64,000 nucleotides of DNA, taken from Solen grandis. Its lineage: Eukaryota > Mollusca > Bivalvia > Adapedonta > Solenidae. The notes under the pieces are model-generated. The model worked only from the letters and a program-made list of their open reading frames with translations, was not told where the DNA came from and made no database searches. The first letter of the stretch is position 1, and every line of letters starts with the position of its first letter. Positions 54,101 to 57,109 of this stretch are shown here, in pieces. The DNA lies in NCBI GenBank assembly GCA_021229015.1, contig CM037781.1, positions 36,128,759 to 36,192,758 on the forward strand, read 5' to 3'. A program made the position numbers and the translations under genes.

Positions 54101-57100
54101 TATTTTCCCAAAAATAAAGAAAATAATTAATTCCTGGAGAATCGTAAACACAAGAAGCAAACGCTCTTTAGTAAAGTTTAATTTTAAGTTTAAGACACAC
54201 ATCAGCACACATTGTTAATTTGAATGAAAAATATGTTTCTTTTCTGGCTTAAAAAGCATCTATTTCTACAGCTGCTGAAATCCATGCGTTTCTTTTACAT
54301 TTCAATTGATACATTTTAGCTTGTCTCATATTTTCTTTAACGCTTTAACACGGTTGGTTCTTCTTAAAAAAAGGCTGGGATTTAAAAATAAACCAGACAT
54401 AAAGTAATCTGCAAGATTTGGTTTAACAATGAATTCTAGTATTCGATACATGTTACAAGCTTAAAACAGCTTGTTCACAGATGATTGTTAGAGACAAAAA
54501 AGTTATGTTCTACTCTCCCTCGTTAATGTTGGTGAAGTCTTTGCTTCCTGGCAAATAAACTCGACAAGTGTAGGCCACATTACACAGGAAAACGCTATTT
54601 TCGTAAACGCAATATCGAGAAATAGGTCAAATATAGAATATGGTATCCTCAAAGCAGGTGCTTGCGGAACCACGTGACACGTTCCGCAAAATGGTATCTT
54701 AACTAGTTCAGAGTAGCGTTTCGTAAGGTCAGCCTATAAAGATAGTGCATGCTCAAAGAGTGAATGTGACCAGCCAAGTGACAGTAAATGAAAAAAGAAA
54801 TCTAAATAAAGGTTTTATAATTCTGAATATAGTTTCAATACCGCCTGTGACGGGGAAACCACCTATTATTTTACAACCACGGATGATTGCATTTGGTGAT
54901 CATACGTCTGTAGATGGGCATTGATAGACGTAATACACACATATATTTAAAAATCAAATTTCTAGTCAATGAACACAAGTGAATAATCTGCTTAATTTAA
55001 AAGCAGATGATTCAATCAAAGCTCACGTGGGTGTTTTCGCCGGCTCAAACTGCAATTACGGGTTTAGTTGACGAAAGATAAAATCATGTGCATTTTGCAA
55101 ACTAATTTTAACATAACTTAACGCTGTGGTGCACATGATCACATGCTATAATTCTTACAAGATATGATTTCAGTTATATGATGACGCGAAACGAGACTAA
55201 GTAGATTCTGTTTTCTTTGAGAATTGTCATAAAACACGTGCTCTTCGTAACAGGCACGTGATCTCTGAACATGGCATACAACTTTTCTAAAACACGTGAT
55301 CTCGGCAGCTCATAAAGGTGTGTATTTTCATTTCACTCCCTACTTCAATATTGCTTTTTAAAATAGATTTCAAAGCAGGAAAGACAACGAATTTAATTTC
55401 TTACAATGATGATTTTTGTATACATAGTTCACCAACATCCAACTAAAATCTCTATCAATTGCAGATAGAGTCGAATGTACGCCTTTGTATTTTTATGTCA
55501 TTTTATAATTTGAAATATAAAATGTTAAATGTATAGATAACAAATATGCTGTGGTGTCTCAGATAATTCAAACAGACAACAAAGCATCTTCGGTTAACCC
55601 GGTCTTAAAAAATAAAAAAATATTCGTGAAGTGTCCCGATGATATTGATTTCCCATTAGCCAAACGGATTGCATTATGTGCATCAAAAGATGCAGCGGCC
55701 GATCAGATGAAACGCCTCTATGAAAATTTTAAGAACCCGTTGGATTCAAGAAGTCTCCATGACCTTCTCATGCGCAAAGTACTGGTCCAACCCGGGAACC
55801 GCCGAGAGGGGTGAGTATAGTTTTTAAGAACTTATTTCCCAAACGATGTTAATCAATAAGATTAAACTAACTTTTTCTGGCGTTAGTTGCACATGGTATT
55901 CAACAGTAGGAAAGCCGTTGAAAAGAAAATTGATGATGGGACCCTCAGAGCGAGCAGTATTTCAGATAAAGGTTGCTGTTTTGTTTAAACAATGATTTAG
56001 GACGAAGTTACTTAAATTATATGAAGCTGATAAGATAATCAAAATACCATTATAGATAACAACACATTGGATACAAACAGCAAATAATCATTAATCACAG
56101 TATTCCATTATTACATACAATTAATGATTGAAGAAAGTACTAAAGGAATGTGAATACAAAGTATAGTTGGATAAGATAGAGATACTTATTCAGCAAAACC
56201 AATGTAGCACGGATAAAGTTTATCCATTAGAAATCAAATTATTTTGCAGATGACCCCTTAAATCATAGACACTGCAATTTTTATATCCTGAATACTTAAG
56301 AGGAATGATGTTTTATTATTCATTTTGTGTCTAAATTGGAAAGGTTTCTTTACAAATAACACAAATATTACATTTAATGAATGCCACATGTGCACGATCA
56401 AACCGTATCGTAATGTCAATCTTTTGCGACAGTCCTCGTAAATATTATCTTACAATAGAGTATGATCATTTACTGTGATGAAATTGAATATTAATGTATA
56501 ATTATCATATAAATTATTTGATTTTATTGGTCACATTTTTGAGACTTTAAAATAACACCGTCGCTGTGCGCTGCCAACAATCCGTTGCTACATTCTTTAT
56601 GCTGAATGAGTAAATTTGAGATACAGCAAATGAATTCACTGAAAACGTCCGACTCAACATAAAATGGCCATTAACTCAAATAGATAAACACAAATTAAAA
56701 GGAGCTTAGAGTCCCGCCATATCCATTTCGTAGACTGTTTTGTGTAAAAATATTCTCATATATTGCCTTATTAGTTTGAAGGAAACCTCTCTGAATAAAA
56801 AAGCTTATAAATGTGAAAATTATGGCAATTATTATACAACTATGCACAAAATATTTCAGAAAATGGCCTTTTGTCAACTTAAGATAAAGTCCCCGTAATG
56901 GTTTCGCTACGCCTTTGACCACATAACTCTACCAAGATAACCAGGGTACCCTAAATGAAACATTATGAAACCTCTCTGGTTATCTCCGTAACAGGCCATG
57001 AGGTCCGAAATGTAGCGGAGCCATTACAGGGACTTTACCTTAAGGCGTTTCAGAGAATTCTGTGTTAGTGTGCATAACGTACCGTTGTCATCGGGAATAA

Positions 57101-57109
57101 GCTTATGCC
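7268..57109 (-). CDS. patatin-like phospholipase with inserted EF-hand pair (14 exons, 5' incomplete)
   Basis: Spliced gene; residue numbers here count from the first complete codon of the most 5' exon seen. Predicted acyl hydrolase of phospholipids or other acyl esters by a Ser-Asp dyad. Visible: GGGNKG oxyanion loop (67-72), GSSAG with nucleophile Ser98, conserved VRVAVRMSMSIPG stretch (about 210-221), catalytic DGG (Asp239), and C-terminal GHVGTSDFTL (about 478-487). Two 12-residue EF-hand loops, 361-372 and 406-417, sit between the TLGFLL segment and the C-terminal FFDTLQSALLT segment, inside the patatin fold. All 14 exons have AG/GT borders and join in frame (605 residues plus stop). No signal peptide or membrane segment is seen, so probably cytosolic, but the true N-terminus is missing. 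The pattern looks closer to bacterial-type cytosolic patatins than to vertebrate ATGL-type proteins (inference). Family call very sure; exact exon set strong but unconfirmed by RNA. Confidence 0.93.
7876..7985 (+). mobile_element. tRNA-derived SINE family C, degenerate copy
   Basis: gaccggccgggac..cccgggaatcgagtctcgatcagattgcacag then ttctcaccttgtgatat; aligns with the better copy at 8,098. In the intron between the last two patatin exons. Confidence 0.5.
8098..8212 (+). mobile_element. tRNA-derived SINE family C
   Basis: A-box-like TAGCTCAGGTGTTAGAGC and B-box GGTTCGAGCC at tRNA spacing, followed by a unique tail (actgtgcatttttcttatcctgtgacat). The ends do not form a tRNA acceptor stem, so it is a SINE head or tRNA pseudogene, not a working tRNA. 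Confidence 0.6.
8901..8996 (-). CDS. patatin gene exon 13: C-terminal patatin strand
   Basis: Acceptor tttgcag, donor gtgagc. Encodes residues 466-497, ERDIDRTVGINTGHVG then TSDFTLEEEDRNFVVE. 'R-v-I-t-gv-t-DF-l' is the closing strand of patatin domains. Phase 0 on both sides. Confidence 0.92.
9434..9592 (-). CDS. patatin gene exon 12: end of EF-hand 2 and return to patatin fold
   Basis: Acceptor gttttag, donor gtaatt. Encodes residues 413-465: VYYHEIVHFIERTG completes EF-hand 2 (Glu417 at position 12) and its exiting helix; then EIRGLFSFFDTLQSALLT and VKRIFVE resume the C-terminal patatin helices. Phase 0 on both sides. Confidence 0.9.
9770..9868 (-). CDS. patatin gene exon 11: EF-hand 2, first half
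   Basis: Acceptor gtttcag, donor gtatga. Encodes residues 380-412, TDDFPPRYVERLFG, VTVDEAMDAL, then DEDGNGE, which are positions 1-7 of a canonical EF-hand loop. The loop continues in the next exon, so an intron splits the calcium site. Phase 0 on both sides. Confidence 0.9.
9918..10190 (-). mobile_element. SINE family A, strongly degenerate
   Basis: Keeps the order of family A on the minus strand (ggtatcatgtc, gacacagggccaaccagtttt, ctaccctaac, gaggatcaaacctacca). In the intron between patatin exons 10 and 11. Confidence 0.5.
10835..11092 (-). repeat. 'AGCTCACC..GACGACGG' type molluscan repeat, partial
   Basis: On the minus strand begins tttagctcaccagagcacg, then cacccgtcgtccgtcgtc and a T-rich run. 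Same end signature as elements at 37,088 and 43,962. Confidence 0.6.
11095..11183 (-). mobile_element. SINE family B, head fragment
   Basis: Minus strand: ggggccgccgtggccaagcg, then gtgggttcgaatcccggctg, a Ser/Leu-tRNA-like head with A and B boxes. Tail absent. Confidence 0.65.
11375..11446 (-). CDS. patatin gene exon 10: EF-hand 1
   Basis: Acceptor attgcag, donor gtatgt. Encodes residues 356-379. The loop NADKDEKISKCE (361-372) has Asn, Asp, Asp at positions 1, 3, 5, Ile at 8, Ser at 9 and Glu at 12; position 6 is Glu instead of the usual Gly. A second GT 22 bases further on would break the frame with the next exon, so the gtatgt donor was chosen. Confidence 0.88.
11810..12145 (-). mobile_element. 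SINE family A fragment split by a MITE
   Basis: Left part agataccacacccagtcac..gacaagtcctgg and right part taagtcatatgctgaatgcc are adjacent in intact family-A copies. The MITE at 11,859-12,103 separates them. Confidence 0.65.
11859..12103. mobile_element. MITE with GGGGCCCGTTTCACTAAAC ends
   Basis: Perfect terminal inverted repeats of at least 19 bp, ~245 bp in all, AT-rich interior with an internal palindrome (cgtacgaa..ttcgtacg). Nested in a SINE, hence younger than it. A half copy is at 27,241-27,345. Confidence 0.8.
12397..12545 (+). mobile_element. tRNA-derived SINE family D
   Basis: Head gagggcgctgtggttctgtg, gcagagctgaaggacgtggg and B-box ggttcgacccc, followed by an unrelated tail (ggggttcatggtttctccag). 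Related to the minus-strand copy at 15,803. Confidence 0.5.
12748..12832 (-). CDS. patatin gene exon 9: basic helix before EF-hands
   Basis: Acceptor gttgcag, donor gtcagt. Encodes a split Lys plus residues 328-355, EKIRKKKMQEKVKLEHIR.. ending in the hydrophobic helix AVSAFLK that leads into EF-hand 1. The very basic start could be a linker, or a calmodulin-like or membrane-contact helix (inference). Confidence 0.86.
12877..13024. mobile_element. palindromic MITE, AAAGTCCCTG family, copy 1
   Basis: Left end aaagtccctgaagtggttcc and right end ggaaccattacagggacttt are inverted repeats; the inner arms (accaagataac / gttatctcc) continue the hairpin. It begins 44 bases 5' (on the gene strand) of the acceptor base of patatin exon 9. 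Confidence 0.8.
13118..13345 (+). mobile_element. SINE family A
   Basis: tRNA-like head with gtgagttcgatacccgac, then cataccaaagtcgttaac, tatagctcccttgcttggc and catgccacatgta; tail decayed. In the intron between patatin exons 8 and 9. Confidence 0.75.
13712..13882 (-). mobile_element. SINE family B
   Basis: Minus strand: gactccgtggctgaacgggt, gtgggttcgaatcctggtag, gaggaagccttccggctgc. Keeps A and B boxes. Confidence 0.75.
14060..14118 (-). other. candidate alternative or poison exon
   Basis: Fifty-nine bases flanked by a strong acceptor (tatatttcttag) and perfect donor (gtaagt), between patatin exons 8 and 9. Joined to exon 8 in its phase it reads a stop at the fourth codon, while exons 8 and 9 join perfectly without it. 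It would therefore truncate the protein before the EF-hands if included. The interior is CA/AAAC-rich and may be plain intron. Confidence 0.25.
14700..14791 (-). CDS. patatin gene exon 8
   Basis: Acceptor gtttcag, donor gtatgt. Encodes residues 297-326, YADNERDILRDIL..PPFPETKLA, a charged helical linker at the start of the inserted region. Leaves in phase 2, the only phase-2 intron in the gene. Confidence 0.85.
15549..15625 (+). mobile_element. tRNA-like sequence (pseudo-tRNA or SINE head)
   Basis: tcctgatggcatagtggtta (A-box) and caggttcgaatccatg (B-box) are at tRNA spacing. The acceptor-stem halves do not pair, so not called as a working tRNA. Confidence 0.4.
15803..15870 (-). mobile_element. 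tRNA-like SINE head, family D
   Basis: Minus strand: tagctttgctagcatcaatg, acttcggagctgaagaatat, gggttcgaatcttgctc. The middle matches the copy at 12,397. Confidence 0.45.
15871..17470. other. intron sequence, no gene recognised
   Basis: Between patatin exons 7 and 8. A-rich runs at 17,139-17,210, a short hairpin at 16,678-16,731, otherwise nothing assignable. Confidence 0.4.
17489..17527. repeat. (GAAA)n microsatellite
   Basis: About nine GAAA/AAGA units just past the donor of patatin exon 7; on the sense strand it is a TTTC run. Confidence 0.95.
17550..17680 (-). CDS. patatin gene exon 7
   Basis: Acceptor atttcag, donor gtaagt. After a split Gly, encodes residues 254-296: WWLSMKKQDSFLNRL, PLEDFPKLFEKKERF, then VYNEKTLGFLL. 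'N-KTLGF-L' is the last conserved patatin strand before the extra module. A (GAAA)n microsatellite begins 24 bases past the donor, inside the intron. Confidence 0.92.
17911..18190. repeat. 22/23-bp minisatellite, about 12 units
   Basis: Tandem units TGACGCTAATACTCGTATAAAC with a one-base length variant (ctaaatac) and c/t variation at the end. It lies in the intron between patatin exons 6 and 7. Confidence 0.95.
18191..20239. other. intron sequence, no gene recognised
   Basis: Between the 17.9-kb minisatellite and patatin exon 6. The 130-codon open frame at 18,836-19,228 has no splice or family support. Confidence 0.4.
20240..20335 (-). CDS. patatin gene exon 6: catalytic DGG
   Basis: Acceptor atttcag, donor gtgagc. 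Encodes residues 222-252 after a split Gly: LFQASKFEHHGQ, then TYVDGGVLCNYPI. Asp239 of DGG is the predicted second member of the catalytic dyad, and the following NYPI is the standard patatin continuation. Phase 1 on both sides. Confidence 0.94.
20447..20672 (-). mobile_element. SINE family B, near full length
   Basis: Minus strand: cctcaccgcgtgggttcgaa head, then cattcggattttcatgtgag, ctggcttgcggtaggtcggt, and tail tgactgaaatactgtcgaag before cgacggtaaactcaa. The A box side is shortened. Confidence 0.8.
20711..20890 (-). mobile_element. SINE family A, degenerate
   Basis: Retains tgtggcatgatatccaatca, gtcctgacactaggcca and ggtatgttgcagctggggat in family-A order. Confidence 0.5.
20891..22380. 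other. intron sequence, no gene recognised
   Basis: Between patatin exons 5 and 6. The open frame 21,356-21,607 (plus) follows an acceptor-like tttctttcag but matches no family I know and has no donor partner. Confidence 0.35.
21857..21888. repeat. (GAT)n microsatellite
   Basis: Run of atgatgatg followed by imperfect GAT/GAC triplets to about 21,955; intronic. Confidence 0.9.
22744..22835 (-). mobile_element. SINE family A, 3' tail fragment
   Basis: cgacagtatttcagtctttt, ggctatgtctactcgagaca and gatacagtgctgcca are the reversed family-A tail. It directly adjoins the family-B copy that follows. Confidence 0.65.
22856..23100 (+). mobile_element. SINE family B, full length
   Basis: Ser/Leu-tRNA-like head ggcctccgtggccgagaggg, B-box gtgggttcgaatcccggcag, body cattcggattttcatgtgag and ttccagctggcttgc, tail tatgactgaaatactatcga ending in (caaatagt)n. 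The best copy of family B here. Confidence 0.85.
23101..23400 (-). mobile_element. SINE family A, with internal insertion
   Basis: Tail gtgctgccatagtgcagtat and cacacccaggcacattatcc at one end, tRNA-like head (aaccactcggtcaccagaac reversed) at the other; a C-rich block (23,225-23,300) replaces part of the body. Confidence 0.7.
24156..24412 (+). mobile_element. SINE family A, full length
   Basis: Head ccccggtggccgagatgtta, B-box gtgggttcaatccccggc, then cgacataccaaagccg, ctacggcgtgatactgcagt, caagtagacatcgtctccaa, ending cggtgggatgttaaaccaaa(caaa)n. Confidence 0.85.
24436..24474. repeat. (TTTA)n microsatellite
   Basis: About nine TTTA units, 25 bases beyond the 3' tail of the SINE ending near 24,412. 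Confidence 0.9.
24475..25147. other. intron sequence, no gene recognised
   Basis: AT-rich; no coding or repeat family assigned. Confidence 0.4.
25148..25438 (-). mobile_element. SINE family A, full length
   Basis: Minus strand head accggtcacgatagccgagt and B-box gtgggttcgatccctggcag, body cagtgactgggtgtggta, tail with cttcagaagactctttctcc (diverged). Confidence 0.8.
25439..26460. other. intron sequence, no gene recognised
   Basis: No coding signal. A short family-A-like residue (aacgattttggtatgatgca) is near 25,740. Confidence 0.4.
26463..26690 (+). mobile_element. SINE family B, degenerate
   Basis: cagcccctcaccattgtgcg, ttcggattcaagccgggtca, aacatgtgaggaagtctttc, agctggcttgaggtaggacg, then ctggacatcgctatgtgac. 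Confidence 0.7.
26762..26909. mobile_element. palindromic MITE, AAAGTCCCTG family, copy 2
   Basis: aaaggccctgtaatggttcc and ggaaccattacagggatttt ends; internal arms with accaagataaccaaggaacc and gcattggttatctcc. Lies 72 bases after a SINE-B copy. Confidence 0.8.
27241..27345. mobile_element. GGGGCCCGTTTCA MITE, half copy
   Basis: gggggcacgtttcaataaac and ttgatacgaacaaatttatc match the left half of the MITE at 11,859; the other end is missing. Confidence 0.5.
27346..29880. other. intron sequence, no gene recognised
   Basis: About 2.5 kb of AT-rich sequence. Short frames only, no repeat family assigned except tctctc/caagtatatatta microrepeats near 28,500-28,610. Confidence 0.4.
29885..30075 (-). 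mobile_element. SINE family A, degenerate
   Basis: acctgtcacccagtcctgga, actacacctgtaaccttagc and gagatcgatctaacgaccca keep the body-to-head order on the minus strand. Confidence 0.45.
30325..30495 (+). mobile_element. SINE-like repeat with tRNA-like box (family E)
   Basis: gagaggtcgattccagctcg (B-box like) followed by gttaacgtgatactagggat and taaacgacaatggcgtggcg. Distinct from families A-D; A box unclear. Confidence 0.4.
30681..32180. repeat. 22-bp minisatellite, about 68 units
   Basis: Near-perfect head-to-tail copies of GTTAGATATTGGTCACAGAGTG (22 bp). Units differ mainly at one site, cacAGag versus cacAAag, in an irregular order, with a rarer cgcagag form and a few indel units near 31,440-31,630. 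It lies in the 14.9-kb intron between patatin exons 5 and 6. Confidence 0.98.
32275..32365 (+). mobile_element. SINE family A, short fragment
   Basis: tccaggattggtttgtctga and cacggcgtgatattgcagta, just after the 22-bp minisatellite. Followed by a C18 run and CACACA at 32,424-32,452. Confidence 0.45.
32454..34565. other. intron sequence, no gene recognised
   Basis: AT-rich. A frame at 32,581-32,739 (plus) follows a good acceptor (tttttttgtttccag) but is unrecognised and isolated. Confidence 0.4.
34570..34732 (-). mobile_element. SINE family B, 3' part
   Basis: Tail ttaccgtcgctgcgacagta then tttcagtcatatagcgacgc, and gaaccaccgacctaccgcaa reversed; tRNA-like head missing (replaced by an A-rich end). 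Confidence 0.75.
35187..35322 (-). CDS. patatin gene exon 5
   Basis: Acceptor gttgtag, donor gtcagt. Encodes IYERYGKELCVVVTNLN through TPDVPVRVAVRMSMSIP (residues 176-220), the central beta strand and the conserved 'P-d-PV-AV--SMSIP' segment of patatins. Phase 0 in, phase 1 out. It is isolated between introns of 9.7 and 14.9 kb. Confidence 0.93.
35822..35898. ncRNA. candidate small hairpin (pre-miRNA-like)
   Basis: Arms of 34 bases (ctcgatgtcagc..catagaaa..tatttaaa and its near-complement) with four mismatches and a ~9-base loop, 77 bases in all. Size and mismatch pattern resemble a pre-miRNA, but it could be a small MITE. Intronic, 500 bases from patatin exon 5; strand not determinable. Confidence 0.35.
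35899..37085. other. intron sequence, no gene recognised
   Basis: Between patatin exons 4 and 5. Only short frames; nothing assigned. Confidence 0.4.
37088..38097 (+). repeat. molluscan repeat element with five internal ~145-bp units
   Basis: Starts agggccaagatggccctaga and cgctcacctgag, ends gacggacgacggacgacgga then gctatgctcaggtgagctaa. Inside, aagatttttctaagatttga occurs five times at ~145-base spacing, each with cctactgacctactttt and gataatcatcaagacaaac-like segments. Ends CTCACCTGAG/CTCAGGTGAG are inverted. Non-coding; class unknown (possibly non-autonomous Helitron-like, inference). Confidence 0.7.
38098..39575. other. intron sequence, no gene recognised
   Basis: No coding signal; AT-rich up to the 23-bp minisatellite. 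Confidence 0.4.
39576..42460. repeat. 23-bp minisatellite, about 125 units
   Basis: Head-to-tail copies of GTCTCC-TGTGTGTCC-GTCTGATA (23 bp), with a binary variant gtctGata/gtctTata and 22-bp units lacking one T (gtctccgtgtg) that become common after 40,600. It lies in the 9.7-kb intron between patatin exons 4 and 5. Because 23 is not a multiple of 3 and the minus strand of the unit has no stop, all three minus frames stay open, producing long but meaningless frames rich in ETIRRTHRRLSDGHTGDYQT. Confidence 0.98.
42461..42869. other. intron sequence, no gene recognised
   Basis: Sequence between the 23-bp minisatellite and a SINE; nothing assigned. Confidence 0.4.
42870..43145 (-). mobile_element. 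SINE family A, near full length
   Basis: Minus strand head cctcgggagcgggaggtcgt and gagttcgatccccggcccc; tail agtagacatcgtctccaaat and gactgaaatactgtcagcgg. Abuts an opposite-facing copy. Confidence 0.85.
43146..43388 (+). mobile_element. SINE family A, two 3' fragments
   Basis: 43,146-43,262 holds aatgtgactgagtgtggcat to actgaaatactgttga; 43,332-43,388 holds a second tail ccaagtgactgaaatactgt with gacgttaaactcaacaaaca. Both face plus, giving a tail-duplicated or doubly inserted structure. Confidence 0.7.
43962..44577 (+). repeat. molluscan repeat element, second copy
   Basis: Starts caagatggtcaagatggccc and tgctcacctgag; ends cacgacggacattcaagtat and ctcaccatgagctt. Same ends as 37,088-38,097 but a different interior (ggcccataactcc, gtaaacaatatgaaatc). 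Confidence 0.6.
44744..44900 (-). mobile_element. SINE family A, 3' half
   Basis: gggtttaacgtgcaaccgac, atgtctacttgagacagata, tagtgctgccacactgcagt. Ends 86 bases from the donor of patatin exon 4. Confidence 0.75.
44986..45122 (-). CDS. patatin gene exon 4
   Basis: Acceptor atttcag, donor gtatgg. Encodes residues 131-175 after a split Asp, including CGYFSLLPNLIKGYGW and ending DNPDITFNE. The 'TF.E' end followed by 'IYERYGKEL' in the next exon is the usual patatin order (itF-ely-tgk-L). No open reading frame over 60 codons covers it; it was found by phase and conservation. Confidence 0.9.
45123..46045. other. intron sequence, no gene recognised
   Basis: Between patatin exons 3 and 4. Several diverged copies of 'tgaaa.gaaaatgaaggcttaaatgacctgaaa' between 45,270 and 45,620 suggest an old tandem repeat of about 60-90 bases. 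Confidence 0.45.
46050..46244. mobile_element. pogo/Tigger-like MITE
   Basis: Left aaacctgccttaagcggtca and right tgaccgctaaatgcatgtcg, accgcttaatgctggtagcc, ending caactgta. The AACCTGCCTTAAGCGGTC-type end and TA border fit pogo-like elements; related in design to the MITE at 5,876. Confidence 0.6.
46245..47087. other. intron sequence, no gene recognised
   Basis: Nothing assigned. Confidence 0.4.
47088..47235 (-). mobile_element. SINE family A fragment
   Basis: cagtattacgccgtaaacac, gggacatgataccacatcca, gatattaccctgacactggg. Confidence 0.6.
47236..48108. other. intron sequence, no gene recognised
   Basis: Nothing assigned. Confidence 0.4.
48109..48260. mobile_element. palindromic MITE, AAAGTCCCTG family, copy 3
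   Basis: aaagtccatgagtgtaatag, ttccgctacatttcggacct, tcatggcctttcacggagat, then gttccttggttatcttggta; right end cagggacttc. Most diverged of the four; opposite relative orientation of arms to copies 1, 2 and 4. Confidence 0.7.
48261..49070. other. intron sequence, no gene recognised
   Basis: Nothing assigned. Confidence 0.4.
49072..49362 (+). mobile_element. SINE family A, full length
   Basis: Head ccgtccccggtgggagagtg and gttagagcgtccgcctcggg, B-box gtgggtttgataccaggc, body tatagctaccttgcttggc and tgtgactgggtgtggtaaca, tail caaatgactgaaatactgtc, cggtgggacgttaaaatcaa. Confidence 0.85.
49363..50348. other. intron sequence, no gene recognised
   Basis: Sequence up to patatin exon 3; nothing assigned. 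Confidence 0.4.
50349..50496 (-). CDS. patatin gene exon 3: nucleophile elbow GSSAG
   Basis: Acceptor ttacag, donor gtaagc. Encodes residues 81-129, VLEEIGMW..FAGSSAGAMTASLLAVGY. GSSAG is the GXSXG nucleophile elbow (Ser98) followed by the helix typical of patatins. Phase 0 in, phase 1 out. Confidence 0.95.
50590..50790 (+). mobile_element. SINE family A, degenerate
   Basis: gagggatgttgtgggtttga (B-box), ggtaagagatcgcca, agtagttccaggactggttt, tgatgcgggtcatgtcattt. Confidence 0.5.
51070..51136. repeat. (AT)n microsatellite
   Basis: About 33 AT units after gtgggta, in the intron between patatin exons 2 and 3. Confidence 0.97.
51137..53287. other. intron sequence, no gene recognised
   Basis: Long AT-rich intron part between patatin exons 2 and 3; nothing assigned. 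Confidence 0.4.
53288..53502 (-). CDS. patatin gene exon 2: oxyanion-hole GGGNKG
   Basis: Acceptor cattag, donor gtaaga. Encodes residues 10-80: an acidic and basic N-terminal lead followed by NLVFEGGGNKGLAYCGAVR, the first patatin strand and its glycine-rich oxyanion loop. Leaves in phase 0. An internal Met at residue 19 could serve as a start if the 27-nt exon is not used. Confidence 0.93.
53503..54660. other. intron sequence, no gene recognised
   Basis: Between patatin exons 1 and 2; nothing assigned. Confidence 0.4.
54662..54689. promoter_or_regulatory. perfect dyad TTGCGGAAC-n10-GTTCCGCAA around a CACGTG
   Basis: Nine-base arms are exact inverted repeats; the 10-base spacer cacgtgacac holds an E-box. 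Resembles a protein-binding dyad. Lies about 0.9 kb 5' of the first plus-strand exon seen. Function inferred. Confidence 0.35.
54671..55298. promoter_or_regulatory. cluster of five CACGTG E-boxes
   Basis: CACGTG at 54,671, 55,024, 55,235, 55,255 and 55,293; two continue as CACGTGATCTC. The cluster is upstream of the plus-strand exon at 55,563 and could be the promoter or first-intron enhancer of the MYND gene, read by bHLH-ZIP factors (MYC/MAX, USF, TFEB/MITF class). Binding is inference. Confidence 0.4.
55563..55810 (+). CDS. MYND gene upstream exon (membership inferred)
   Basis: Open frame of 82 codons plus two bases, with probable acceptor gtgtctcag and strong donor gtgagt. Contains KCPDDIDFPLAKRIALCASK, then QMKRLYENFKNPLDSRS and LHDLLMRKVLVQPGNRREG; composition is clearly protein-like. 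No in-frame ATG lies between the upstream stop (55,518) and the exon body before Met at 55,707, so the true start is probably in an earlier exon. It ends in phase 2; its partner exon is probably lost in the gap. Confidence 0.6.
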
